From JBKHXF01 sp046566145 (GTDB lineage Bacteria; Actinomycetota; Nitriliruptoria; Nitriliruptorales; Nitriliruptoraceae): 64,000 nt of DNA. Below, piece after piece: positions 44,499-52,624 of this stretch (its first letter is position 1; every line of letters begins with the position of its first letter). Below the pieces are notes generated by a model. The model was given only the letters and a program-made list of their open reading frames with translations. It was not told where the DNA came from and searched no databases. The stretch covers positions 13,014-77,013 of the forward strand of contig JBKHXF010000011.1 of NCBI GenBank assembly GCA_046566145.1. Reading direction: 5' to 3'. The translations under genes and the position numbers were made by a program.

Positions 44499-45151
44499 GT
44501 CGATCGGCCCCCGACGTGGACCTCGACCCACGACGTGACCCCCAGGCCGTCCGGGCGGCGGTGGACGCCGCCGCCCGGCTGGTCGACGAGGGCGAGCTCG
44601 ACGCGGCCCTCGCCGCCTACGACCGGGTGCTCGACGCGCTCGCCGACCTGCCGCCGGTCCCCGACGACCCGGTCCTGCGGGAGTCGCGGTTCGCGGCGCG
44701 CTTCGAGCGGGCCGGCCTGCTCGTTGCGACCGGCGAGCTCGCCGCCGCCGCGGACGGGTTCGCCGCCGCCGGCGCGGGCCTCGACCCGGCCGACCCCGAC
44801 CAGCACCACGAGCGGGCGATGGCCGGGCTGAACGAGGGGGTCGCACGCGGCATGGCGGGCGACGCCGCCGGCGCCGTCGCGGCCTACCGCCGGGCGCTGG
44901 ACGACCTGCCCGACGACCCGGGCCGGCTCGACGTCCCGACGCTCGAGCAGAGCGTGATGCTGCGCGTGAACCTGGCCGACGCCCACCTCGATGCGGGCGA
45001 CGTGGAGGCCGCCGGCGCGGCCGCCGGCGCGGTCCTGCGCCTGCTCGACACGGTCGGCGCGTCGCTCGGCGAGGACGTCGCCGCCGAGCAGCGCGCGCTC
45101 GCGCACGCCGTGGCCGACGAGGCCCACCGCCGGCGCCACCGCGCGAGCTGA
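44495..45151 (+). CDS. Tetratricopeptide-repeat-like protein
   Basis: 218 residues (GTG start overlapping the upstream stop). Ala-rich antiparallel helix repeats: AAVDAAARLVDEGELDAALAAYDRVLDAL, RFERAGLLVATGELAAAADGFAAAGAGL and AGLNEGVARGMAGDAAGAVAAYRRALDDL, with a further repeat near LRVNLADAHLDAGDVEAAGAAAGAVLRLL. No signal or TM; a cytosolic scaffold, probably for its overlapped neighbour, the aeRF1-like protein. Confidence 0.78.
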   Translation: MSRSAPDVDLDPRRDPQAVRAAVDAAARLVDEGELDAALAAYDRVLDALADLPPVPDDPVLRESRFAARFERAGLLVATGELAAAADGFAAAGAGLDPADPDQHHERAMAGLNEGVARGMAGDAAGAVAAYRRALDDLPDDPGRLDVPTLEQSVMLRVNLADAHLDAGDVEAAGAAAGAVLRLLDTVGASLGEDVAAEQRALAHAVADEAHRRRHRAS

Positions 45152-45160
45152 GCCGTCCCG

Positions 45161-46063
45161 TCAGGCGCGCGCGGCGTGCGCGGCGGCGACCAGCCGGCGC
45201 AGCGCGCCGGCGGTGTCGGCGGGGGCCTCCAGCGGCGGCACGTGGCCGACGCCCTCCATCCGCACGTGCTCCCACGTGGGGTGCCGCGCGACGGTGTCCG
45301 CGATCGACGACGCGGGGATGATCGGGTCGCGCGCCCCCTCGAGGACCTGCACCGGGCCGCGGATCGCGTCGGCCGCGTCGTGGTAGGCGCCGCGGCGCAC
45401 GAGCCACGCCCACAGGCTCCGCGCGGCCGACGTCCACCCGCGCACCTGGTCGTCCCGGGTCCGGGCTGCGGCGACCACGACCATCTCCTCGACCGCCTCG
45501 TCCGGGAGGCGACCGAGGTTCGCCGGGTCGACGCAGAGGCGCAGCAGCGCGTCGACGCGCTCGCGCGGCGGCTGCGAGGCGCGGTGCAGCCCGGTCGCCG
45601 CGCCGACGCCGGGGGTCCACAGCGCGAGCAGCGCGGGGAGCATCGAGGGGTCCAGTCGACCGCCGCCGGCGCGCGGGACCGCCGGCGCGACGAGCGACAC
45701 GCCGGACACGAGGTCGGGGTGGCGGGCGCCGGCGAGGGTCACGACGACGCCGCCCATCGAGTTGCCGGCGACGACGGCGGGGCCGGCGTCCTCCGCCTCG
45801 ACGACGCGCGCGACCACGTCGGCGAAGGAGGTCATCGAGGAGCGGCGGCCGGCGAGGGTGGTGCGGCCGAAGCCGGGGAGGTCGGGCACGACGACGCGGT
45901 GGTCGCGGGCCAGGTCGGCGGCGACGGTGACCCAGTTCGCGGCGGAGCCGTCGAGCCCGTGGACGAGGACGACGAGCGGGCCCTCGGTGCCGGCGCGCAG
46001 CAGGTGCAGCTCGCCGCCGTCGACGGTGAGGTGGTCGTGGGCGAGGCCGTCGGGCAGGGGCAC
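45161..46063 (-). CDS. Alpha/beta-hydrolase family protein
   Basis: 300 residues from GTG 46061-46063. Alpha/beta fold: oxyanion LVHGLDGSAANW, nucleophile elbow VAGNSMGGVVVTLAG (Ser), Asp in LEGARDPIIPAS and His in GVGHVPPLEAP. Possible esterase, lipase or haloalkane-dehalogenase-like; substrate unknown. GGAG 9 nt upstream. Confidence 0.85.
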   Translation of the reverse strand: MPLPDGLAHDHLTVDGGELHLLRAGTEGPLVVLVHGLDGSAANWVTVAADLARDHRVVVPDLPGFGRTTLAGRRSSMTSFADVVARVVEAEDAGPAVVAGNSMGGVVVTLAGARHPDLVSGVSLVAPAVPRAGGGRLDPSMLPALLALWTPGVGAATGLHRASQPPRERVDALLRLCVDPANLGRLPDEAVEEMVVVAAARTRDDQVRGWTSAARSLWAWLVRRGAYHDAADAIRGPVQVLEGARDPIIPASSIADTVARHPTWEHVRMEGVGHVPPLEAPADTAGALRRLVAAAHAARA

Positions 46064-46148
46064 GGCGGGGCTCCGGGGTGGTGCCGGCACGGCCGGCGGG
46101 TGGGGCACGGGGACGAGGGACGTTCGGAGCCCCGACCTGCCGTGTTGC

Positions 46149-46172
46149 CCGTCCGGTGCGCCGCCCGGACGG
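46149..46172 (-). terminator. Hairpin downstream of the S51/CysRS fusion gene
   Basis: CCGTCCGG pairs with CCGGACGG (8 bp, 8-nt loop), 20 nt past the stop of the minus-strand gene that ends at 46192. Confidence 0.55.
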
Positions 46173-46191
46173 TGTCCGGCCGGGCGCCGGG

Positions 46192-47475
46192 TCAGGCCTC
46201 GTGGTACGCCCACTCGACCCCGTCCGGGGTGTCCCGCACCTCGACGCCGGCGGAGACGAGCTCGTCACGGATCCGGTCGGCGCGGTCGTACTCGCCGGCG
46301 GCGCGGAAGTCCCGCCGCAGCTGGAGCAGCACCTCGACGTGCGGGGCGAGCAGGTCACGGTGGTCGTGCAGGCCGGTGCCGGCGACCCGACCGAGCCGGA
46401 CGACGAGCCGGCGCAGCACCTCGACGGCGTCGTCGAGCTCGGTGCCGGTGAGGGTGTCGGCGGCCCAGTCCCGGACGGTCTGCTCGAGCTCGAGCACCGC
46501 CTCGGTCGCGGCGAGCGCGTCGCCGGCGTCGAGCGCGACGTCGAAGGCGTGCTCGAGCCGGCGGACCTCCTCGCGCAGGGGCGAGTCGTCGGCCGGCGCC
46601 TCGCCCGTGTCGGTCTCGGGGGCCTCGCCGGTGGACGGGGGCACGTCGAGGACGACGCCACCGCCGGCGCCGGCCTCGCCGCGGGCGGCGGCCAGCAGGT
46701 CCTCCAGCGCGTGGGTGCCGTCGTCGAACACGGTCGACTCGCCGTCGACCCGCACCGTCACGCCGCCGCGGCCGGTCACCCGGACCGAGCCGGCGGCGAG
46801 GTCGACGATGGCCGCGGTGTGCTCGTCGACGCCCAGCACGAACGTGCCGGTGGGGAGCTCGTCCTCCATGCGCCGCAGGCGGGTCTCCCCGAGGTAGCAG
46901 AACCGGGTGTCGTGGGTGCCGCCCTCGGCGTTGTCGTAGTGCGGGATGACGACGGCGTGCAGGTCGACCGCGGTGAGCAGGTCGAGCCCGTCGACCCAGT
47001 GCGCCTCGAACCCGGCCTTGTAGATCTCGTAGACGGGGATCGCGTGGCTGCCCAGCGTCACCGCGGCCGCGGAGGAGAAGACCGTCGTGCGCCCGGGGCG
47101 GGACGCGAGGCGCTCCCGCAGCAGCGCCGGCAGCCGGGTGGTGCGCCACTGCCGCACCGCGTACGACGGCGAGCCCGGCCCGGCGAACACCCAGTCGGCC
47201 TCCTCGACGGCCAGCAGGGCGGCCTCGACCTCCGCCGCGCCGGCGGTCTCCGGTCGGCGCAGCTCGACGGCGCGGACCTCGTGCCCGACGTTGGTCGCGA
47301 AGTAGCCGAGCGCCCGCTCGGTGATCTCGCCGGCGTTCTCCTGGAAGCCGTACGGCGTGTCGAGCAGCACCGCGTCGGGGTCGTCACCGAGCGCGGCGAG
47401 GACCCGCTGGTGGACGGTGACCATCGTCGGGGTGGTCTCGCCCGAGCCCATGATGACCAGGGTGCGTGCGTCCAT
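46192..47475 (-). CDS. Cyanophycinase-like (S51) peptidase fused to a CysRS C-terminal domain
   Basis: 427 residues. N-terminal about 260 residues: VIMGSGETTPTM at start, VLLDTPYGFQENAGEI, WVFAGPGSPSYAVR, VFSSAAAVTLGSHAIPVYEIYKAG (nucleophile-elbow region) and VLGVDEHTAAIV (GVDExTA) fit S51 dipeptidases/cyanophycinases. The C-terminal about 125 residues (REEVRRLEHAFDVALDAGDALAATEAVLELE... VLLQLRRDFRAAGEYDRADRIRDELVSAGVEVRDTPDGVEW) fit the DALR/tail region of cysteinyl-tRNA synthetase (AADxIRDxLxxxGxxxxDTPxGxxW). No synthetase catalytic HIGH/KMSKS motifs are present. Hence an unusual two-domain fusion. ATG at 47475; weak ribosome-binding site. Confidence 0.78.
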   Translation of the reverse strand: MDARTLVIMGSGETTPTMVTVHQRVLAALGDDPDAVLLDTPYGFQENAGEITERALGYFATNVGHEVRAVELRRPETAGAAEVEAALLAVEEADWVFAGPGSPSYAVRQWRTTRLPALLRERLASRPGRTTVFSSAAAVTLGSHAIPVYEIYKAGFEAHWVDGLDLLTAVDLHAVVIPHYDNAEGGTHDTRFCYLGETRLRRMEDELPTGTFVLGVDEHTAAIVDLAAGSVRVTGRGGVTVRVDGESTVFDDGTHALEDLLAAARGEAGAGGGVVLDVPPSTGEAPETDTGEAPADDSPLREEVRRLEHAFDVALDAGDALAATEAVLELEQTVRDWAADTLTGTELDDAVEVLRRLVVRLGRVAGTGLHDHRDLLAPHVEVLLQLRRDFRAAGEYDRADRIRDELVSAGVEVRDTPDGVEWAYHEA

Positions 47476-47527
47476 CGTCGGTACGGCCTCGTGTCGTGGC
47501 TGCCGGGTGGGGTACGTGGGTGGGCGC

Positions 47528-48439
47528 TCAGCCCGCGGGCGGGTCCCCGTCGAGGAACCCGTCGGCGAGCGCGTCGAGCAGGACGGTCGCCACCTCGTCG
47601 GGTGCCTGGGCGTGGACGTCGTGCTCGCGGTCCACCATCCAGACGACCCGCCCGTGTGGCAACGCCGCGAGGGCGGCCGCCACGTCCCGGCGCGACGACA
47701 CCGTGCGCTCGCCGCCGCCGATGGACGAGACCACCGGCAGCAGGAGCACGGGGACGCGGGTCGCCGGGTAGAGGCGGGTCGGTGGCAGCTCGTACAGCTG
47801 GCGGACGATGCGCTGGTGGTCGGCGCGTCGCAGGTGGGGGGTGACGGTCCCGTCCGGGCGCCGGGCGAAGTTGGCGAGCACACCCGCGAGCGCCTCGGGT
47901 TCCCAGTCGGGGTGCCGTTCGGCGAGCATCCCCGTGATGGTCCCGAGCGGGGTGCCGGCGAGCCGCGGCGGAGCGAGCACCTCCCAGCAGGCCTCGAACG
48001 TGTCGAAGCGCGCCGCCAGGTCGATCGTCCCGCCGTCGATGCCGACCACGGAGCGCACCGCGTCAGGGTGGGTCGCGCCGAGGTGCAGCACGACGTTGCC
48101 GCCCCACGACTGCCCGACGGCGATGGGTCGGTCGAGGCCGAGGGTCTGCGCCACCGCGACGAGGTCGGCGCTCGAGGCGGCCGGGTCGTAGTCGAACGGG
48201 ACCCGGTCGGAGAGGCCGTGGCCCCGCTGGTCGACGGCGACGACCCGGTGCCCGGCGTCGGCGAGCCGGCGGGCGAGCGGGTCCCAGAGCTGGGCGTTGG
48301 AGGCGAGCCCGTGGACCAGGAGCCAGTCGCGTGTCCCGCCGCCCGACCCGCCGGCGGCCGGCTCCCACACGCGGGCGTGGAGACGCGCCTCGTCATCGAG
48401 CTCGACCATGCAGCTCGAGGGGACCACGGCACGGGACAC
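47528..48439 (-). CDS. Alpha/beta-hydrolase family protein
   Basis: 303 residues from GTG 48439 (GAGG 6 nt upstream; ATG at 48409 is an alternative). LLVHGLASNAQLWDPLARRLADAGHRVVAVDQRGHGLSD, nucleophile AVGQSWGGNVVLHLGATHPDAVRSVVGIDGG (Ser), LPVVSSIGGGE and HDVHAQAPDEVATVLL (His). The acid residue is less obvious. Substrate unknown. Confidence 0.82.
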   Translation of the reverse strand: MSRAVVPSSCMVELDDEARLHARVWEPAAGGSGGGTRDWLLVHGLASNAQLWDPLARRLADAGHRVVAVDQRGHGLSDRVPFDYDPAASSADLVAVAQTLGLDRPIAVGQSWGGNVVLHLGATHPDAVRSVVGIDGGTIDLAARFDTFEACWEVLAPPRLAGTPLGTITGMLAERHPDWEPEALAGVLANFARRPDGTVTPHLRRADHQRIVRQLYELPPTRLYPATRVPVLLLPVVSSIGGGERTVSSRRDVAAALAALPHGRVVWMVDREHDVHAQAPDEVATVLLDALADGFLDGDPPAG

Positions 48440-48621
48440 GGCGGGCCTCGGTGGGAGGGGTGGACGGTGACGGGACGCGAGGACGCGACCACCGAGCCTA
48501 CGCACCGGCCCGCCCGTCCGGACGGGGTCGGCGTGACGTCGCTGTCCGTCCGTGGGTGGCGCGCCCCTGCGGGGCCGGCCCGCCCCGGGTCACGGTGGAC
48601 CCCGATCCCGAGGAGTCCCCC

Positions 48622-49152
48622 GTGCGCCACGTCCACCATCCCGACCGCCACCCCACCGCCCTCACGGCCCTGCTCGCCGCCGGCGCGCTCGCGCTCGCCG
48701 GGTGCGGCACGCAGAGCCTGCGCAACGTCCCCGACCAGGCCTCGACGCCGACCGAGACCGTCCCGGACGTGGTGGCGACGCAGGACCCGGAGGGCGAGCC
48801 CGACGTCGAGGGCGTGCTCGCGGTGGGGGCCCAGACGATCGACGCCGACGCCCCGGTGCTCGTCGTCGAGCGCGCCGGCGGCGACGACACCCGCATGCTC
48901 CTGGTCGTCCGCACCGATGCGGACGGCGCCCCCGGCGACCTGCTCGGGGTCGCCGAGGTCGGCCTGAGCGTCGTCGAGGACGTCCCGGTGGAGCTGACCA
49001 TGGGGGAGGTGCCGACCGGGGCCGTGACCCTGTGGGTCACGCTGGTCAGCGACGTCGACCCGATCGGTCGCTACGACGAGGGCATCGACCAGGTCGTGGT
49101 GGACGTCCGGGGCGAGGAGCTGCGCACCCCCGTGGACGTCGTGGTGGAGTGA
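48622..49152 (+). CDS. Putative lipoprotein, 176 aa
   Basis: Signal with lipobox ALAGCGT after a hydrophobic segment (ALTALLAAGALALAGC), then RNVPDQASTPTETVPDVVATQD linker and a beta-rich domain (ADAPVLVVERAGGDDTRMLLVVRTDADGAPGDLLGVAEVGLS...). GTG start with AGGAG 6 nt upstream. No family recognised. Confidence 0.75.
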   Translation: MRHVHHPDRHPTALTALLAAGALALAGCGTQSLRNVPDQASTPTETVPDVVATQDPEGEPDVEGVLAVGAQTIDADAPVLVVERAGGDDTRMLLVVRTDADGAPGDLLGVAEVGLSVVEDVPVELTMGEVPTGAVTLWVTLVSDVDPIGRYDEGIDQVVVDVRGEELRTPVDVVVE

Positions 49153-49212
49153 CCCGCAGCGCGACCTCGACGGACCGGGTGCCGCGGTGACGTGGCCCCG
49201 TTCACCCTCCCG

Positions 49213-49243
49213 TTGCCGGCCGGTGACCGTTCGGACGTAGGCT
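49213..49243 (+). promoter_or_regulatory. Candidate promoter of the PhoD-type phosphatase gene
   Basis: TTGCCG (49213-49218) and TAGGCT (49238-49243) with a 19-nt spacer, somewhat long. The -10 matches several other -10 elements in the window. Confidence 0.4.
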
Positions 49244-49286
49244 CCCGCACGACCTCACCACCACCCCGTCCGGGAGCCGCTCCGTC

Positions 49287-51170
49287 ATGGCCACCTCCTT
49301 CGACCGCCGTGCCTTCCTGACCCGGGCGGGCCTCGCCGGCGCCGGTGCGCTCACCGCCGTGGGCGTGGCGCGGCCGCCGGCGCGGGCCGACGAGGCCCTC
49401 GCCCCGTTCGAGCACGGCGTCGCGTCCGGCGACCCGCTCGCCGACCGGGTGGTCATCTGGACCCGCATCACCCCCGCCGGTGCGGGCCCGGTCGACGTCG
49501 ACTGGGTGGTCGCGTCCGACGTGGACCTCACCGACGTCGTCGCCTCCGGCACGGTGACCACCGGCGCCGACCGGGACCACACCGTGAAGGTGGACGTGAC
49601 CGGCCTGCGCGGCGGGACCACGTACTTCTACGGGTTCACGGCCCCCGACGGTCGCCGCTCCCTGACCGGCCGCACCCGGACGCTGCCGGCGCCGGGCACC
49701 GCGGTGGAGCGGTTCCGCGCGGCCGTGGTGTCCTGCTCGAACTACACCGGCGGGTTCTTCAACGCCTACGCGATCGCCGCCGCGAAGCGCATCGACGTGG
49801 TGCTGCACCTGGGCGACTACATCTACGAGTACGGCAACGACGCCGACCGCTACGGCCCGGAGGAGCTCGCCGGCGTCCGCGACCACGTCCCGGCCGTCGA
49901 GATGGCGACCCTGGCCGACTACCGGGCCCGGTACGCGAACTACCGGCTCGACCCCGACCTGCGCCGGCTGCACCAGCTCCACCCGTGGATCTGCGTCTGG
50001 GACGACCACGAGTCCACGAACGACTCGTGGCGCGACGGGGCCGAGAACCACGGCGACGGCGACGTGCCGGGCGACGCGCAGGAGTGGTCGGTCCGCAAGG
50101 CGCAGGTGCAGCAGGCGTACAGCGAGTGGCTGCCGATCCGCACCGACGACCCGGCGCGCATCTTCCGGTCCTTCCCGGTCGGTGACCTCGCCGACCTCGT
50201 CATGCTCGACACCCGCCTCGAGGGCCGCGACGAGCAGACCGGCGAGATCCTCGAGCCGACCCTGTTCACCAGCGAGATCGACGACCCCGAGCGCGAGCTG
50301 ATCTCGGAGGCCCAGCGCACCTGGCTGTACGGGCAGCTCACCGCGTCGCGGAGCCGCGGGGCGACGTGGCGCATCCTCGGCCAGCAGGTGATGCTGATGC
50401 AGTGGAACGCGGTCGGCCTGCCGGAGGGCTTCGGCGGGCAGGACGCGCCGAGCTTCGGGCAGCGCAGCGGCGGCAACGCCATCAACCCCGACGCGTGGGA
50501 CGGCTACACCGCCGAGCGCACCCGCCTCTACGACCACCTCGAGGCGAACGACATCACCGACAACGTGGTGCTCACGGGCGACATCCACACCTCGTGGGCG
50601 GCGGACCTGCCGCGCGACCCGTACGACGTCAGCGCCTACGACCCGGTCTCGGGCGCGGGGTCGCTCGGCGTCGAGTTCGTCACGCCGTCGGTGACCAGCG
50701 ACAACTTCAACGAGATCCTCGGCGACCTGACCGTCGGACAGCCCCTGCCGGAGGGGTCGAGCCGGCCGTTCGAGCTCGGCACGATGGCCGACAACCCGCA
50801 CATCAAGTACGTCGACCTGGACCGGCACGGGCTGCTGTTCCTCGACGTCACCCCGGCGCGGGTCCAGTCGGACTGGGTGTTCACCCCGTCGCGGGTGGAG
50901 CCGACCACCGAGGAGGTCGCCGGCCCGTCCTGGCGGGTCGACGTCGGCACCGACCACGTCGTGGCCGCCGAGGCGGCCGTCGTCGAGCCGGCGGACCCGG
51001 CCGCGGACCCGTCGCCGGAGCCGCCCGGGCCCCCCGCCGCCGTCGAGGAGGAGCCGGACCCGATCGACCTGCCCTCGACGGGCGGTGGCGCCGCGACCCT
51101 CGGGCTCGCGGCGGTGGCGGCCGCCGGCGCGGTGCGCCTGCGGACCCGCCGCCCCGAGCCGACCGCCTGA
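49287..51170 (+). CDS. Tat-exported PhoD-like alkaline phosphatase with LPSTG cell-wall sorting signal
   Basis: 627 residues. Tat-type signal with DRRAFLTRAGLAGAGALTAVG near the start. PhoD fold: FEHGVASGDPLADRVVIWTR, FRAAVVSCSNYTGGFFNAY, HLGDYIYEYGND (metal), WDDHESTNDSW and VLTGDIHTSWAADLP. Releases phosphate from phosphodiesters/monoesters outside the cell. The C-terminus is a sortase sorting signal: LPSTGGGAATLGLAAVAAAGAVRLRTRR (LPxTG, TM helix, basic end), so it is likely covalently anchored to peptidoglycan. A class E sortase is encoded at 36409. Confidence 0.9.
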   Translation: MATSFDRRAFLTRAGLAGAGALTAVGVARPPARADEALAPFEHGVASGDPLADRVVIWTRITPAGAGPVDVDWVVASDVDLTDVVASGTVTTGADRDHTVKVDVTGLRGGTTYFYGFTAPDGRRSLTGRTRTLPAPGTAVERFRAAVVSCSNYTGGFFNAYAIAAAKRIDVVLHLGDYIYEYGNDADRYGPEELAGVRDHVPAVEMATLADYRARYANYRLDPDLRRLHQLHPWICVWDDHESTNDSWRDGAENHGDGDVPGDAQEWSVRKAQVQQAYSEWLPIRTDDPARIFRSFPVGDLADLVMLDTRLEGRDEQTGEILEPTLFTSEIDDPERELISEAQRTWLYGQLTASRSRGATWRILGQQVMLMQWNAVGLPEGFGGQDAPSFGQRSGGNAINPDAWDGYTAERTRLYDHLEANDITDNVVLTGDIHTSWAADLPRDPYDVSAYDPVSGAGSLGVEFVTPSVTSDNFNEILGDLTVGQPLPEGSSRPFELGTMADNPHIKYVDLDRHGLLFLDVTPARVQSDWVFTPSRVEPTTEEVAGPSWRVDVGTDHVVAAEAAVVEPADPAADPSPEPPGPPAAVEEEPDPIDLPSTGGGAATLGLAAVAAAGAVRLRTRRPEPTA

Positions 51171-51179
51171 CGGACCGGC

Positions 51180-52604
51180 TCAGCCGGCCGGGTCGAGCAC
51201 CGCGCGACGCGGGTGGGCGAGCTGGTCGATGTCGACGACCGGCTGGGCCGGCAGCCAGACACGGAAGGACGCCCCGCCCCCCTCGCGGGGCGTGACCGTG
51301 ACGTCGCCGCCGTGCAGCTCGACGAAGCGGGCCACCAGCGACAGCCCCATCCCGGTGCCGGGTGCGTGCGTCGGGGTGCCCGCCGACTGGTCGAACGGCT
51401 CGAACACCTGCTCGGCGAGCTCCGTCGGGATGCCGGGACCGTCGTCCTCCACGACGAGCTCGACGCCGTCGTCGGCCGGCCGGACCGCGACCCACACGGT
51501 CGTGCCGCCCGGCGTGTGCCGGTGCGCGTTGACGACGAGGCTCTCGACGACCCGCTCGATCTTCGGCACGTCGACCGTGACGCTGGCGGGGGCGAGGTCG
51601 ATGACGAGGCGCCGGTCGGGTCGCTCGAGCTGCTCGAGGACCCGCTCGGCGAGCAGCGCCAGGTCGACCTCCCGCAGGTTCGGTTCGAGCGTGCCCCGCA
51701 TCAGTCGCTCGACGTCGAGGAGGTCCCCGATGAGCCGATCGAGGCGCCGCGCGTTGACGAGGATCCGGTCGACGACCATGTCGACCTGCTCCCGGGGGAG
51801 CAGGTCGAGGTTCTCCTCGAGCGTCTCCGCGAAGCCGAGGACGCTGGCGAGCGGGGTCCGCAGCTCGTGGGAGATGGCCGAGAGGAACGAGGACTTCATC
51901 CGGTCGAGCTCGCGCAGCCGCGAGGCGGTCGCGTGCTCGTCGGCGAGCGCCGAGGTCAGCGCCACCTCGGTGGCGTGCCGGTCGGTGACGTCGCGGGCGA
52001 TGCCCTCGACGACGACGCCGTCGGCGTCGCGGACCTCGCGACGGTGGACCTCGAGGACCACGTCGCGGCCGTGGGCGTGTCGGCAGCGCAGCACCGTCGG
52101 TGCCGCGCCGTCGCCGGGGAGCGTGTCCACGAGCGCACCGGTGGTCGAGGGGTGCAGGATCTCCAGCAGGGCCGCGGGCTCCGCCACCAGGCGGTGCGCG
52201 GGGATGCCGAGGACCCTCTCGATGGACGGCGAGAGGTAGTGGACCTCGACGGTCGGGTGGAGCCGGATCCGGAACACGATGCAGGACGCACGCTCCGCGA
52301 GCACGAGCAGGCCGGCGGACACGGCGTCCTCGGGCGACTCGGTGGCCTCGGTCGTCCGCACCGGCGCCGCGGCGCCGAGAGCGGTCCCGGTCCCGGTGCC
52401 GGTCCCGGGGCGGGGGACGCGCAGCGACGAGACGACGCCGGCGGCCAGCGGCAGCAGCGCGGGCAGGTACCACACGGGGTGGGCGCCGCTCACGGTGACG
52501 CCGGCCACCATGACGAGGGTGGTCAGGGGGAGCATGGGGCCGCGGTGCACGTGACGCTCTCGGGCCCGGACGCTCGGGGGTGCGCCGGGCCGTGTCCCCT
52601 CCAT
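51180..52604 (-). CDS. PAS-domain sensor histidine kinase
   Basis: 474 residues from ATG 52604. Two N-terminal TM helices (LPLTTLVMVAGVTVSGAHPVWYLPALLPLAAGVVSSL), a PAS domain (about 90-210, LSPSIERVLGIPAHRL...GIARDVTDRH), HisKA with phospho-His in FLSAISHELRTPLASVLGF, and HATPase with DDGPGIPTEL and GTGMGLSLVARF. Autophosphorylates and signals to an unlinked response regulator. Last gene of the long minus-strand unit; 20 nt after the propeller gene. Starts at 52535 or 52556 are alternatives. Confidence 0.9.
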   Translation of the reverse strand: MEGTRPGAPPSVRARERHVHRGPMLPLTTLVMVAGVTVSGAHPVWYLPALLPLAAGVVSSLRVPRPGTGTGTGTALGAAAPVRTTEATESPEDAVSAGLLVLAERASCIVFRIRLHPTVEVHYLSPSIERVLGIPAHRLVAEPAALLEILHPSTTGALVDTLPGDGAAPTVLRCRHAHGRDVVLEVHRREVRDADGVVVEGIARDVTDRHATEVALTSALADEHATASRLRELDRMKSSFLSAISHELRTPLASVLGFAETLEENLDLLPREQVDMVVDRILVNARRLDRLIGDLLDVERLMRGTLEPNLREVDLALLAERVLEQLERPDRRLVIDLAPASVTVDVPKIERVVESLVVNAHRHTPGGTTVWVAVRPADDGVELVVEDDGPGIPTELAEQVFEPFDQSAGTPTHAPGTGMGLSLVARFVELHGGDVTVTPREGGGASFRVWLPAQPVVDIDQLAHPRRAVLDPAG

Positions 52605-52624
52605 CGGCAAGTGTGCCTGTCCGG

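Noticed and set aside
45012..45045. GCC GCC GGC GCG tandem as a possible repeat array
   Set aside because: In-frame Ala/Gly-rich codons of the TPR gene explain it.
43245..46661. 1138-codon minus-strand frame
   Set aside because: Antisense to the aeRF1-like and TPR genes and overlapping real minus genes in other frames; Arg/Pro/Ser-rich.
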